Shown here in pieces: positions 50,595 to 59,524 of a stretch of 64,000 nt of DNA (positions are counted from its first letter, which is position 1; the number at the start of each line of letters is the position of its first letter). Location of the stretch: NCBI GenBank assembly GCA_030433355.1, contig JAUIMG010000002.1, positions 186,001 through 250,000 on the forward strand, in the 5' to 3' direction. The notes below the pieces were generated by a model, which saw only the letters and a list, made by a program, of their open reading frames with translations, was not told the origin of the DNA and did not search any database. The DNA is from Bacteroidia bacterium (GTDB taxonomy: Bacteria > Bacteroidota > Bacteroidia > Flavobacteriales_E > Vicingaceae). The translations under genes were made by a program, and so were the position numbers.

Positions 50595-52781
50595 ATGGAT
50601 AGAATAGTAGGTATTGAATTAAGTCATAAGTATGCACCTATTGCTGTTAGAGAGCAATTAGCACTGAATAAGTCTCAGACAGTTGATGCGCTCAGAAACT
50701 TAAGAGAACACTATAAAGAAGTTTTTTTAATTTCTACTTGCAACCGCCTTTCTCTTTATGCCTATGGAGATAATTATCTTCACCTAGAAAACTATCTAGA
50801 GCAATTTGGAAACTACAAACAGTTTTTAACTGTGCTCCCGGATAGTAGATTGGCCATTCAAAATTTATTTTCTACAGCAAGTGGATTGGAATCACAAGCG
50901 ATAGGCGAACATCAAATAGTTGGGCAAATTAGAGATGCTTTAGACTTAGCTAGAAAAGAAAAAACCATAGGTCCTGTTTTAGATGAATTTATTCGGAGGG
51001 CGGTGCATGTGGGTAAAAGAGCAAGGCTGGAAACTAGTATTGGGAAACATTCTGCCTCTTTGGCTACTGTTGGGTTTGAATTAATCAACCACCATAACTA
51101 TAATCTTGAAGATAGCACCATTTTAGTAGTTGGAACTGGAAATATGGCCAATTTGGTAAATACTGTTTTGGACCGTTCCAAGATTAAAGGACTTTATGTT
51201 GCTAGTCATAATATTGCTAGAGCAAAGAAAATGGCAGAAGAATGGGGTGGAGAAGCAGTACATGTTTCAAAATTGCCTCACTACTTAGTAGAAGCTGATA
51301 TTATTATTGGGGGTACCCAAGGGGAAGTGAATTTATTGAGCGAGAAAGAAATTGAAAACAGCAAGTGCACAAGAGCTCAGTTTGCTATGGATATGCAAAG
51401 ACCAAAATTGCTATTAGATTTTGGTTTGCCAAGAAACTTTAATCCTGTTTTAAAGGAGTTTGAGAATGTGCATCTATATGATTTAGATGATATTAAGAAG
51501 ATGACTTATGAAGGTCTTCTAAAAAGATATGAGGAAGTGCCTCAGGTGAAAGAAATAATCGCCGATGAGGAAGAAAAGTTTTCGGAGTGGTTTTACCAAA
51601 GAAAGGCATCTCCTGTAATTGAAGCATATTGGAATAACCTTATTGATACTAAGGATGAGGAATTAAAGTGGTTGCTTCCAAAATTGGGAGATTTAAGCAC
51701 AGAACAAGAAAGGTTAATTCAACGTTTTGCACATAGACTTATTCGAAAGGTTTCCAAAAAGCCAATGGAAGAGTTGAACAACTTTGCACAGAATCTTCAC
51801 CATAGAGATAATCCTATAAACACCGTAAAAAAAGTTTTTGATTTGAAAGATGTAGACATTTTTGTGCCAAAGAAAAGAGTAGTAGTAGGAACTAGGGGAA
51901 GTAAGTTAGCTTTAACTCAAACGCATCACATGATTGAGCGATTAAAAATAGCTGAACCCAATAATGAATATGTAACTAAAGTTATTCGCACCTCTGGAGA
52001 TGATGGAAATATTGCAGTGATGGGAGCGTTCACTACAGCAATTCAAAGAGCTTTACTGGATGGAGAAGTGGATGTTGCAGTACACTCATACAAAGACTTA
52101 CCAATAGAAGATGTAGCAGGTTTGACGATTGCTGCTGTTTCAGAAAGAGAGGATGTAAGAGATGTATTAATCTCAAAAGATGGTTTGAAATTGAAAGATT
52201 TACCTAAAGGTGCAATAGTTGGAACAGGTAGTTTAAGGAGAAAAATACAATTGCTTCAAATTCGACCTGACCTTAAAGTGGAGTTTATCCAAGGAAATTT
52301 GGATACTAGAATAAAAAAGATGAAGGAAGGGAATTATGATGCAATCATCTTAGCAGCTGCAGGCTTAATAAGATTAGGAATGATGAGCCAAGCAACGGAA
52401 ATACTTGGAGAGGAGGAAATGATTCCAGCTGTTTGTCAAGGAGCATTGGCTTTGGAAACTAGAGAAAATGATACGGAGTTCAAAAATCTTTTGGCGAAAA
52501 TTAATGATGAAGAAACTGCAACGGCTACGGAAGCAGAAAGAGTTTTTCTTACAGCTTTAGGAGGAGGGTGCAACTTCCCGATTGCTGCTTATGCACAAGT
52601 TAAAGAAGAAGAATTGTTTCTTCATGGAATGTATGCTTCTGCAGATGGAGAAGTTGTTAAAATAGATAAAATCTCAGGGCATAAAAAACTAGCTAGTCAG
52701 TTAGCGAAGCAATTAGCGAAAGACCTGCACCAAAAAGTTACGGAAGCGAAAAGAGCATTATCTAGTGGGAAGTCTGCTTAA
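50595..52781 (+). CDS. hemA-hemC: HemA-HemC fusion: glutamyl-tRNA reductase / hydroxymethylbilane synthase
   Basis: 728 residues, two full enzymes in one chain. Residues 1 to about 432 are glutamyl-tRNA reductase: catalytic Cys49 in ISTCNRLSLYA, EHQIVGQIRDAL, and the NADPH-binding VVGTGNMANLV; about 433-728 is hydroxymethylbilane synthase: VVVGTRGSKLALTQT, AVHSYKDLP, GTGSLRRKIQL and the dipyrromethane-cofactor Cys659 in LGGGCNFPIAA. There is no stop between them and both halves are of normal length. The two steps are separated by GSA aminotransferase and PBG synthase, so it is not channelling between neighbours; stoichiometry control is one idea. Confidence 0.93.
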   Translation: MDRIVGIELSHKYAPIAVREQLALNKSQTVDALRNLREHYKEVFLISTCNRLSLYAYGDNYLHLENYLEQFGNYKQFLTVLPDSRLAIQNLFSTASGLESQAIGEHQIVGQIRDALDLARKEKTIGPVLDEFIRRAVHVGKRARLETSIGKHSASLATVGFELINHHNYNLEDSTILVVGTGNMANLVNTVLDRSKIKGLYVASHNIARAKKMAEEWGGEAVHVSKLPHYLVEADIIIGGTQGEVNLLSEKEIENSKCTRAQFAMDMQRPKLLLDFGLPRNFNPVLKEFENVHLYDLDDIKKMTYEGLLKRYEEVPQVKEIIADEEEKFSEWFYQRKASPVIEAYWNNLIDTKDEELKWLLPKLGDLSTEQERLIQRFAHRLIRKVSKKPMEELNNFAQNLHHRDNPINTVKKVFDLKDVDIFVPKKRVVVGTRGSKLALTQTHHMIERLKIAEPNNEYVTKVIRTSGDDGNIAVMGAFTTAIQRALLDGEVDVAVHSYKDLPIEDVAGLTIAAVSEREDVRDVLISKDGLKLKDLPKGAIVGTGSLRRKIQLLQIRPDLKVEFIQGNLDTRIKKMKEGNYDAIILAAAGLIRLGMMSQATEILGEEEMIPAVCQGALALETRENDTEFKNLLAKINDEETATATEAERVFLTALGGGCNFPIAAYAQVKEEELFLHGMYASADGEVVKIDKISGHKKLASQLAKQLAKDLHQKVTEAKRALSSGKSA

Positions 52782-53538
52782 AGGAAAAACAGTTTGGATT
52801 AGCCGACCTGAGCTTTCTGCTAAAGCCATGGCTAAACTTTTTGAAAATCAAGGAGCCGAAACGATAAATAAAGCTTTAATTCAACTAAATCTTAAGGAAG
52901 ACTTAAGCGAGCTTCATGCAGCTTTAGATCAATTAGAAAGTTTTGAATGGATTGTATTTACTTCAGAAAATGCCGTTCGGTTTTTCTTTGAAGCAGCAAT
53001 GAATTACGGCATCAAATTTTATTTTTACCCTGATTTGAAAATTGCAACAGTTGGTGAAAAAACTAAAATTGCTTTAGAGCAATTAGGATATAGAACCAAT
53101 TTTGTGCCTATAGAATACACGGCTGAAGTATTAGCAGCCAATATGGATGAAGAGATTTCAGGGAAAAGAATTCTGATTCCGAGATCTTCAATTGCCCTTG
53201 ATGATTATTTAGACTTATTTGAAAGGAGAGGAGCAAAAGCTGAAGCAATTAGCATTTACGAAAATGAGCCGATATACTACTCTTCAGAAGAATTAAATGA
53301 AATTTTAAGTAATACGGATTACCTTACTTTTACGTCCGCTTCGGCCGTATCTTCTTTAGCGGAGCAAGTAGATGTTCAACAAACAGATTTTAGTAATGTA
53401 AGAATAGTTTGCATAGGACCATCTACTGCTGAAAGAGCTAAAGAAGTGGGACTAGAAGTAGCTGCGGTGGCTACACCGCATACGGCCGAAGGAATACTAA
53501 GTGCTATAGAAAAATTAGAAGAAAATGTTACGACCTAG
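52765..53538 (+). CDS. hemD: uroporphyrinogen-III synthase
   Basis: Closes and rearranges hydroxymethylbilane to uroporphyrinogen III. 257 residues, two-lobed fold; sequence is poorly conserved in this family, but [43 protein letters not shown] and [15 protein letters not shown] fit well. GTG start lies inside the hemC end (17-base overlap), an indication of coupling; it ends overlapping hemB by 14 bases. Confidence 0.9.
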   Translation: MGSLLKGKTVWISRPELSAKAMAKLFENQGAETINKALIQLNLKEDLSELHAALDQLESFEWIVFTSENAVRFFFEAAMNYGIKFYFYPDLKIATVGEKTKIALEQLGYRTNFVPIEYTAEVLAANMDEEISGKRILIPRSSIALDDYLDLFERRGAKAEAISIYENEPIYYSSEELNEILSNTDYLTFTSASAVSSLAEQVDVQQTDFSNVRIVCIGPSTAERAKEVGLEVAAVATPHTAEGILSAIEKLEENVTT

Positions 53539-54484
53539 AAGATTAAGAAGCAATGCCAACATTAGAAGAATGGTAAGAGAAAACCATCTTTCTGTGGATG
53601 ATTTTATCTATCCAATCTTTGTAGAAGAAGGAGAAAACATCAAAACAGAAATTCCTTCTATGCCAGGTATTTTTAGATATTCGATTGATCGATTGGGAGA
53701 GGAATTAAAGGAGGTTCAGAGCCTAGGTATTCCATCTATTATGTTATTTGGTATTCCATTACATAAAGATGCCGAAGGTTCTTCTTCATGGAGTAAAGAG
53801 GGTATCATTCAACAAGCAAGTAGGTATATTAAAAAGGAGTTCCCTTCTCTTTATTTAGTTGCTGATGTTTGTTTCTGCGAGTATACCGATCATGGTCATT
53901 GTGGTGTTTTAGTGAACAATGAGGTAGATAATGATTTGACATTAACCAACTTAGAAAAGCAGACTGTTTCTTTGGTAGAGGCTGGTGTAGATATGATTGC
54001 CCCATCTGGAATGATGGATGGAACCATTGCAACCTTAAGAGATGCACTTGATCTTGGCGGATATTCTCAAATTCCTTTGATGGCCTATTCTGTCAAATAT
54101 TCCTCTGCTTTTTATGGACCTTTCAGAGATGCTGCAGATTCTACACCATCTTTTGGTGATAGAAAAACCTACCAGATGGATCCTGCTAATAGAATCGAAG
54201 CCTTGAAAGAGGCAGCATTGGATGCTGAAGAAGGAGCAGATATATTGATGGTGAAACCAGCATTAGCTTATTTAGACATCATTAGAGATTTAAAGGAATT
54301 GCATGATTTACCAATTGCTGCATACAACGTAAGTGGCGAATATGCCATGGTGAAGGCTGCAGCTGAAAAAGGCTGGATAGATGGAGAAAAAGTGATGATG
54401 GAAAAACTACTTTCTATGAAAAGAGCAGGTGCAGATATCATTTTGAGTTACTTTGCTAAAGAAGTTGCCAGAGTTTTATCTTAA
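53525..54484 (+). CDS. hemB: porphobilinogen synthase
   Basis: Joins two 5-aminolevulinates into porphobilinogen. 319 residues with Schiff-base lysines Lys191 ([14 protein letters not shown]) and Lys244 ([10 protein letters not shown]). The metal site [14 protein letters not shown] carries Cys116, Cys118 and Cys126, the zinc-type arrangement. The ATG overlaps the hemD end by 14 bases. Confidence 0.97.
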   Translation: MLRPRRLRSNANIRRMVRENHLSVDDFIYPIFVEEGENIKTEIPSMPGIFRYSIDRLGEELKEVQSLGIPSIMLFGIPLHKDAEGSSSWSKEGIIQQASRYIKKEFPSLYLVADVCFCEYTDHGHCGVLVNNEVDNDLTLTNLEKQTVSLVEAGVDMIAPSGMMDGTIATLRDALDLGGYSQIPLMAYSVKYSSAFYGPFRDAADSTPSFGDRKTYQMDPANRIEALKEAALDAEEGADILMVKPALAYLDIIRDLKELHDLPIAAYNVSGEYAMVKAAAEKGWIDGEKVMMEKLLSMKRAGADIILSYFAKEVARVLS

Positions 54485-54993
54485 AATCCACTTACAATAA
54501 GATATCCAATTACAAAGCCAACCCCAAAAGAAACCCAAAAGGCGGTTCTATTTTTCTTTTTGGCTTCTGCATCTTCTTTCGCAATATCATAAGCACTAAA
54601 TTCGGTGGCTTTGTTTGCTAGAAGGGTATCAGCTGAAAAATCTCCTTTATAAAAAGAAGCTTTGCATCGGTAACAGGAACTTGCAAAATTTGCTTGTTTT
54701 TCTTCTGTTATTACTATTAAATCGGCTTCTAATGCACATGCTTCACTCTTTAAAATTTTAACCGCTTCCGTCTGATTACATTTAGTTGAAAAACCTGTAT
54801 CGTCTATACTTATTTTGCCAACTAATTTTAAAGAGTCATTATTTACTTCAATGTTTTTCTTGATTGGTATATCACATTGTTTCCATTGGCTTTCATCAAG
54901 AGTATAGCCAACTCTTGATATTTTATGAGAGCAACTAAAAAAAGTAAAAGAAAGAATAGTTATTACAAGAAGATAGTTTAGAAACTTTGGCAT
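54481..54993 (-). CDS. hypothetical lipoprotein with C-terminal hydrophobic helix
   Basis: 170 residues. Signal-like start with lipobox ([11 protein letters not shown], cysteine at about 21); four further cysteines in the middle ([25 protein letters not shown]) and a C-terminal hydrophobic stretch with glycine spacing ([19 protein letters not shown]). Not recognised. It lies on the opposite strand between hemB and hemL, and shares TTAA with hemB. Confidence 0.65.
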   Translation of the reverse strand: MPKFLNYLLVITILSFTFFSCSHKISRVGYTLDESQWKQCDIPIKKNIEVNNDSLKLVGKISIDDTGFSTKCNQTEAVKILKSEACALEADLIVITEEKQANFASSCYRCKASFYKGDFSADTLLANKATEFSAYDIAKEDAEAKKKNRTAFWVSFGVGFVIGYLIVSGF

Positions 54994-55063
54994 TTTGTGG
55001 AATTTAATTTTCTAAAAATAGGAATTATGACTTAATGTACTTAGAATTTATGCGATTCAAGCG

Positions 55064-55071
55064 TACTTTTG
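55064..55071 (+). promoter_or_regulatory. -7 box of the hemL promoter
   Basis: TACTTTTG, exact consensus. The possible TTG start codon of hemL at 55069 is inside this box, which argues that the ATG at 55087 is the real start, with a leader of only about ten bases. Confidence 0.55.
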
Positions 55072-55086
55072 CCAAAATTTTTGGAG

Positions 55087-56370
55087 ATGGAATTGAAGCA
55101 ATCAGCTCAACTTTTTGAGAGAGCAAAAAAATCTTTAGTTGGTGGAGTAAATAGCCCGGTTAGAGCATTTAACTCCGTAGGAGGAAACCCCTTATTTATT
55201 GAAAAAGGAGAAGGAGTTCACATTTATGATGTGGATGGCAATGAATACATTGATTTAATCGGCTCTTACGGCCCCTTAATTTTAGGTCATGCGCATCCTT
55301 CTGCTTTGGAAGCAGTTAAAAATGCTGCAGATAAAAGTTTTACATATGGAGCTTCTACGGTGGGAGAAGTTGAACTGGCTGAATTAGTTAAAGTTGCTTT
55401 TCCGCAAATGGACAAAGTTCGTTTTGTAAATTCTGGAACGGAAGCAGTGATTTCTGCTATTCGATTAACAAGAGCTTTTACAGGAAAAAATAAGATCATA
55501 AAATTTGCAGGTTGCTATCATGGACATTCAGATGCTCTTTTAGTAGCAGCAGGCTCGGGTTTAGCAACCTTAAATATTCCAGGAAGTCAAGGAGTGCCTC
55601 AAGCGGCGGTTCAAGATACTTTGATAGCAGAATTTAACGATTTAAATAGTGTAAAAAAACTTATTGAAACTTTTCCAGATGAAATAGCTGGAGTTTTTAT
55701 AGAGCCAGTTGCCGGTAATATGGGAGTGGTTGTTCCAGAACAAGACTTTATGAAAGGCTTGAGAGAGATTACAAAAGCCAATGGTATTCTATTGGTAATT
55801 GATGAGGTGATGACCGGTTTTAGAAAGAAATTTGGTGGAGCTCAAGATTACTTTGGCATACAAGGAGATATTACTTGCTTAGGAAAGGTGATAGGTGGAG
55901 GTATGCCAGTTGGTGCCTATGGAGCTAGAGCAGAAATTATGGATATGGTTTCGCCTTTAGGTGGGGTATATCAAGCAGGAACTTTATCTGGCAACCCAAT
56001 AGCAATGGCTTGTGGTTTGGCTACCTTAAAAGAATTGCAAAAGCAAGATTACGATAGAGCAGATCAAATGGGAAAGGCAATTAAAGATTGCTTGGAACAG
56101 GAAGCAGCAAAAGCCGGAGTAGATATTCAAGTCAATCAATTCGGTTTGATGGTAAATCCATTCTTTACCAATCAAAAAGTAGTAGATTTTGATTCTGCTA
56201 AAACATCTGATACAGAACTGTTCTCTAAATTCTTTTGGGCTATGGCAGAGGCAGGTTTGTATATACCGCCTTCACAGTTTGAGGCTTGGTTTCTACCAAT
56301 CATCTTAACAGAAGAAGAATTAGAAGTAGTTAAAAACAGGATTGCTAAAGCATTTCAATCCATTAAATAG
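55087..56370 (+). CDS. hemL: glutamate-1-semialdehyde 2,1-aminomutase
   Basis: Makes 5-aminolevulinate from glutamate-1-semialdehyde, the step after HemA. 427 residues; PLP lysine at about 267 in LGKVIGGGMPVGAYG, plus SGTEAVISAIRL, CYHGHSD and IDEVMTGFR. The frame opens at TTG 55069, but that codon sits inside a -7 box and MELKQSAQLF fits the usual N-terminus. hemE follows five bases later. Confidence 0.96.
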   Translation: MELKQSAQLFERAKKSLVGGVNSPVRAFNSVGGNPLFIEKGEGVHIYDVDGNEYIDLIGSYGPLILGHAHPSALEAVKNAADKSFTYGASTVGEVELAELVKVAFPQMDKVRFVNSGTEAVISAIRLTRAFTGKNKIIKFAGCYHGHSDALLVAAGSGLATLNIPGSQGVPQAAVQDTLIAEFNDLNSVKKLIETFPDEIAGVFIEPVAGNMGVVVPEQDFMKGLREITKANGILLVIDEVMTGFRKKFGGAQDYFGIQGDITCLGKVIGGGMPVGAYGARAEIMDMVSPLGGVYQAGTLSGNPIAMACGLATLKELQKQDYDRADQMGKAIKDCLEQEAAKAGVDIQVNQFGLMVNPFFTNQKVVDFDSAKTSDTELFSKFFWAMAEAGLYIPPSQFEAWFLPIILTEEELEVVKNRIAKAFQSIK

Positions 56371-56375
56371 ATAAG

Positions 56376-57404
56376 ATGACCGCATTCAACGATAGATTTT
56401 TAAAGGCTTGTAGACAAGAAAAAGTAGATAGACCCCCGGTTTGGTTTATGCGACAAGCTGGTCGTTACCAAGAGAAATATAGAGCTATCCGAAAGAAGCA
56501 TTCCTTGGTTGATATTTGTAAAATACCTGAAGTTTGCGCTGAGGTAACTCTTTTGCCTATTCAACAATTTGGATTTGATGCTGCTATTATCTTTTCAGAC
56601 ATTATGATTCCTTTGGAGCCCATGGGAATTAACTTTGAATACAAGCCTGGAGTTGGTCCCATTATTCACAATCCTATTAAGTCTGTTACAGATGTGCACA
56701 ACTTAAAAGATTTAGATTTTGGCAAAGATTTGCAGTATACAGGAAAAGGAATGCAGATCTTAAAAAGAGAACTGAACGTTCCTTGTTTAGGTTTTGTTGG
56801 AGCACCTTTTACCTTAGCAAGTTATATGCTTGAAGGGGGGCCTTCTAAGAATTATATTCAAATGAAATCATTCATGTATAGAGAAACCAAAGCATGGCAT
56901 GAATTGATGAAGAAGCTGGCTTCCAATATGGCCAATTATCTATTGTATCAAGTAGAGAGTGGTGCAGCAGCAGTGCAAATTTTTGATAGCTGGATAGGCG
57001 CTTTAAGTAGAGAAGATTATTTGGAATATGTTTTCCCACACATGAAACAAATGGTTGCAGAGATTAAATCACAAACAGAGGTTCCTGTAATAATGTTTGG
57101 AACGCATGCCTCTCATTTGCTTAATGATATGCAAGCTACAGGTGCTGATGTTGTTGGAATAGATTGGAAAACAGATTTAATGCTAGCTTGGGAAGAAATG
57201 AACTTTGAGGTAGCTGTGCAAGGGAATTTGGATCCAACCTTACTTTTTGCTCCTTGGGAAACCATAGAAGAAAGAGCTAAAAAATTATTGGATGAAGTAA
57301 ATAACAAGCCTGGCTTTATTTTCAACTTAGGACATGGAATTCTTCCCGGCACTCCGGAAGAGAATGTTGGTAATTTAGTGAAGTTGGTACAAGGGAGACT
57401 ATAG
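56376..57404 (+). CDS. hemE: uroporphyrinogen decarboxylase
   Basis: Turns uroporphyrinogen III to coproporphyrinogen III. 342 residues with the signature PPVWFMRQAGRYQEKY, FVGAPFTLASYMLEGG, and LGHGILPGTPEENV near the end. Intact. Its 3' half has a degenerate relative at 59080-59524. The end abuts the convergent Kelch-like gene with a single base between them. Confidence 0.97.
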   Translation: MTAFNDRFLKACRQEKVDRPPVWFMRQAGRYQEKYRAIRKKHSLVDICKIPEVCAEVTLLPIQQFGFDAAIIFSDIMIPLEPMGINFEYKPGVGPIIHNPIKSVTDVHNLKDLDFGKDLQYTGKGMQILKRELNVPCLGFVGAPFTLASYMLEGGPSKNYIQMKSFMYRETKAWHELMKKLASNMANYLLYQVESGAAAVQIFDSWIGALSREDYLEYVFPHMKQMVAEIKSQTEVPVIMFGTHASHLLNDMQATGADVVGIDWKTDLMLAWEEMNFEVAVQGNLDPTLLFAPWETIEERAKKLLDEVNNKPGFIFNLGHGILPGTPEENVGNLVKLVQGRL

Positions 57405-57405
57405 C

Positions 57406-59013
57406 CTATTTTAGGTGGACAATCTTTTTGCTAGAAAAATACCGATTGTCAATTACTAGGGTAAAATTTAAGTGTTCTGTGGCAGTGCTATCTTTTAATT
57501 GAAAAGGAATTATGTTCTTGCCTGTTTTTACTTTTAACTCTCCTTCTTGAATAATCTGACCCAATTCATTGGAGATAAAGTAGTGCGTTTCTAGCTTTTT
57601 ATCTAAATAAAATTCGGCAGTAAAGTTATTTTGTGTTGGATTTGGATATAAGCTTAATTCATAAGGGTTATCTCCATCAATTTCTTCTACATTAGAAACT
57701 GTAGCTCTTATTAATAAAACTTCATAAATAGTTGGGTCTGCACTAGTAGAAGTTGTTTGATTTGCAGAAAATGGGTTGAGGCTATTGCTTAAGATTCCCC
57801 CATAAACATGTCCTATAATTGTTGTATCTGTATTTATGGAATCTAGCTTTATGATTTCAGAATCATAATGAGCTATATTATGGTTTGGAATAAACTCTGC
57901 TGATGCGCCCTGGAAATTAGGCATAGAAACTGGCAGTTGAAACTCTTGTAAACTGCTATCTGAATATCTAGTTACACGACTAATTGTTTTTACAAATGGC
58001 ACCAAATTGTCCTGTATTAAAGTGTTGTTTTGGTAATAGTATTGACTCATTCCGCCAAAGAATATACTGTGCATCTCGTTATTTAAACTATCGTAAAGAC
58101 AAGCTGTAGCACTATGGTAATTACTCAAATATTGATTAAATGAAGTTATGGCGTTATGTCCGTTAGTCGTAATATCTACAGGATAAAGGAATGGCAAGTT
58201 TGCGGTAGTTTGGAAAACCCCTGATGAAATAGTGTAACCTTCAGATCTATCTGGGAAAATTTGTGGTAAAAGATTGTAATCTCTTCGGTGTAGGTGAACT
58301 GCATCTGTAGCTGCTGAATAGTTAGAAATAGATAGGTTCGTACCACTATTATTGATTTGAAATTTTCTAATCTGATTAGAATAGCTTTGCGTATAGGTAG
58401 GATTACCCATGGGGTTGTATCTTCCATCAAATTTTTGTCCGCCTACCAAATAAAAATCATTTCCAATCTTTCCTAATTGACCGCCTGTGATAGCAAAATT
58501 TGGATTGCTAATTTGCTTAAAATATGGTGTGATAGCCTGATTATTTACAATTGCATTTATAAGATCAGAGACTATTACGGAAGTTAAATTCGGGAAAGTA
58601 ATATGGTTGGTAGCGCTATTGGCATAAGCATAACCTCCAATAATGTATAGTGAATCTTTGTCTTGAAAAAAATTCATATTGGTAGATTGTAACTGCTCTC
58701 TAATCCCTACTGGTAAAGTAGATAACGAAGCAGACCAGTACTGACTGTTGTTTACATCTACTACAAAAATGCTATCATTATTTTGATTTGGTTGAAATGC
58801 ATTAAATGGCTGTCTTGCATGCAGCCCATCTAGTCGACCACCTAGGATTAACCACTTACCATTGGCTTGACCAAAAGCATAAGAATGAAGACCTGGCAAA
58901 TTGCTTATGTTGACTGGGTTTAACTGAAAGGTATAGTTAAAGTTAGATTGGGAATAAGAGTTGTTTATAAGGCTAAAGAATATAGCAATAAGTGCAATCT
59001 GTATATTTTTCAT
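57406..59013 (-). CDS. exported Kelch-like protein with T9SS type A sorting domain
   Basis: 535 residues. Signal peptide (MKNIQIALIAIFFSLINNSY); body with repeated beta-propeller segments (LILGGRLDGLH, LYIIGGYAY, DFYLVGGQKF, IFFGGMSQYY), a Kelch/galactose-oxidase-like pattern; C-terminal about 85 residues start with LSLYPNPTQNNFTAEF, typical of type A T9SS sorting domains. Probably on the cell surface or released. Sits exactly between intact hemE and the hemE remnant, so the block may have been inserted here by recombination. Confidence 0.85.
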   Translation of the reverse strand: MKNIQIALIAIFFSLINNSYSQSNFNYTFQLNPVNISNLPGLHSYAFGQANGKWLILGGRLDGLHARQPFNAFQPNQNNDSIFVVDVNNSQYWSASLSTLPVGIREQLQSTNMNFFQDKDSLYIIGGYAYANSATNHITFPNLTSVIVSDLINAIVNNQAITPYFKQISNPNFAITGGQLGKIGNDFYLVGGQKFDGRYNPMGNPTYTQSYSNQIRKFQINNSGTNLSISNYSAATDAVHLHRRDYNLLPQIFPDRSEGYTISSGVFQTTANLPFLYPVDITTNGHNAITSFNQYLSNYHSATACLYDSLNNEMHSIFFGGMSQYYYQNNTLIQDNLVPFVKTISRVTRYSDSSLQEFQLPVSMPNFQGASAEFIPNHNIAHYDSEIIKLDSINTDTTIIGHVYGGILSNSLNPFSANQTTSTSADPTIYEVLLIRATVSNVEEIDGDNPYELSLYPNPTQNNFTAEFYLDKKLETHYFISNELGQIIQEGELKVKTGKNIIPFQLKDSTATEHLNFTLVIDNRYFSSKKIVHLK

Positions 59014-59079
59014 TTCAGTTGGTTTAGCAGTATAAAGTAATGCAATGCAACCAAGCTCATTGGTAACTTTTGTTACATA

Positions 59080-59524
59080 ATGGTATAGCAGCAGTATAAA
59101 TTTTTGATAGTTGGATTGGCGCTTTAAGCAGAAAAGATTGTTTGGATTATGTTTCCCCTCATATGAAGCAAATGGTAGCAGATATTAAAGCTAAAACGGA
59201 TGTTCAAGTAGTTGTGTTTGGAACACTTGCTTCTTATTTACTAAATGATATGCAAGCTACAGGAGCAGATGAGGTTGGGATAGATTGGAAAACCGATTTA
59301 ATGTTGCTTGGGAAGAAATGAACTTTGAAGTAGCTGTGCAAGGGAATTTGGATCCAACCTTACTTTTTGCTCCTTTGGAAACCTTAGAAGAAAGAGCCAA
59401 AAAGTTATTGGATGAAGTAAATAATAAGCCTGGTTTTATTTTCAATTTAGTATATGGGATTCTTCCTGGAACACCAGAAGAGAATGTTGGCAGCTTAGTA
59501 AAATTGGTGCAAGGGAAAATTTAA
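59080..59524 (+). pseudogene. hemE: remnant of hemE 3' half
   Basis: About 445 bases that align with the last 148 codons of hemE (from IFDSWIGAL to the stop). Damaged three ways: the 5' part is missing, a CAA codon became TAA at 59097-59099, and one base is lost near 59304 relative to hemE (ATGCTAGCTTGG versus ATGTTGCTTGG), shifting the frame. In the last 210 bases roughly 25 differences from hemE are mostly silent third-position changes, so the copy was diverged as a working gene before it decayed, as in an allele from a related strain. A frame at 59285-59524 encodes only an out-of-context fragment. Its last stop shares TTAA with the OLD-family gene. Confidence 0.9.

Noticed and set aside
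55069-55086. TTG start for hemL
   Set aside because: The codon lies within the -7 box TACTTTTG and the extra residues do not belong to the family; ATG at 55087 fits.
59285-59524. 80-codon frame called as a gene
   Set aside because: It is the out-of-frame remainder of the hemE remnant after the one-base deletion, with no upstream half or domain of its own.
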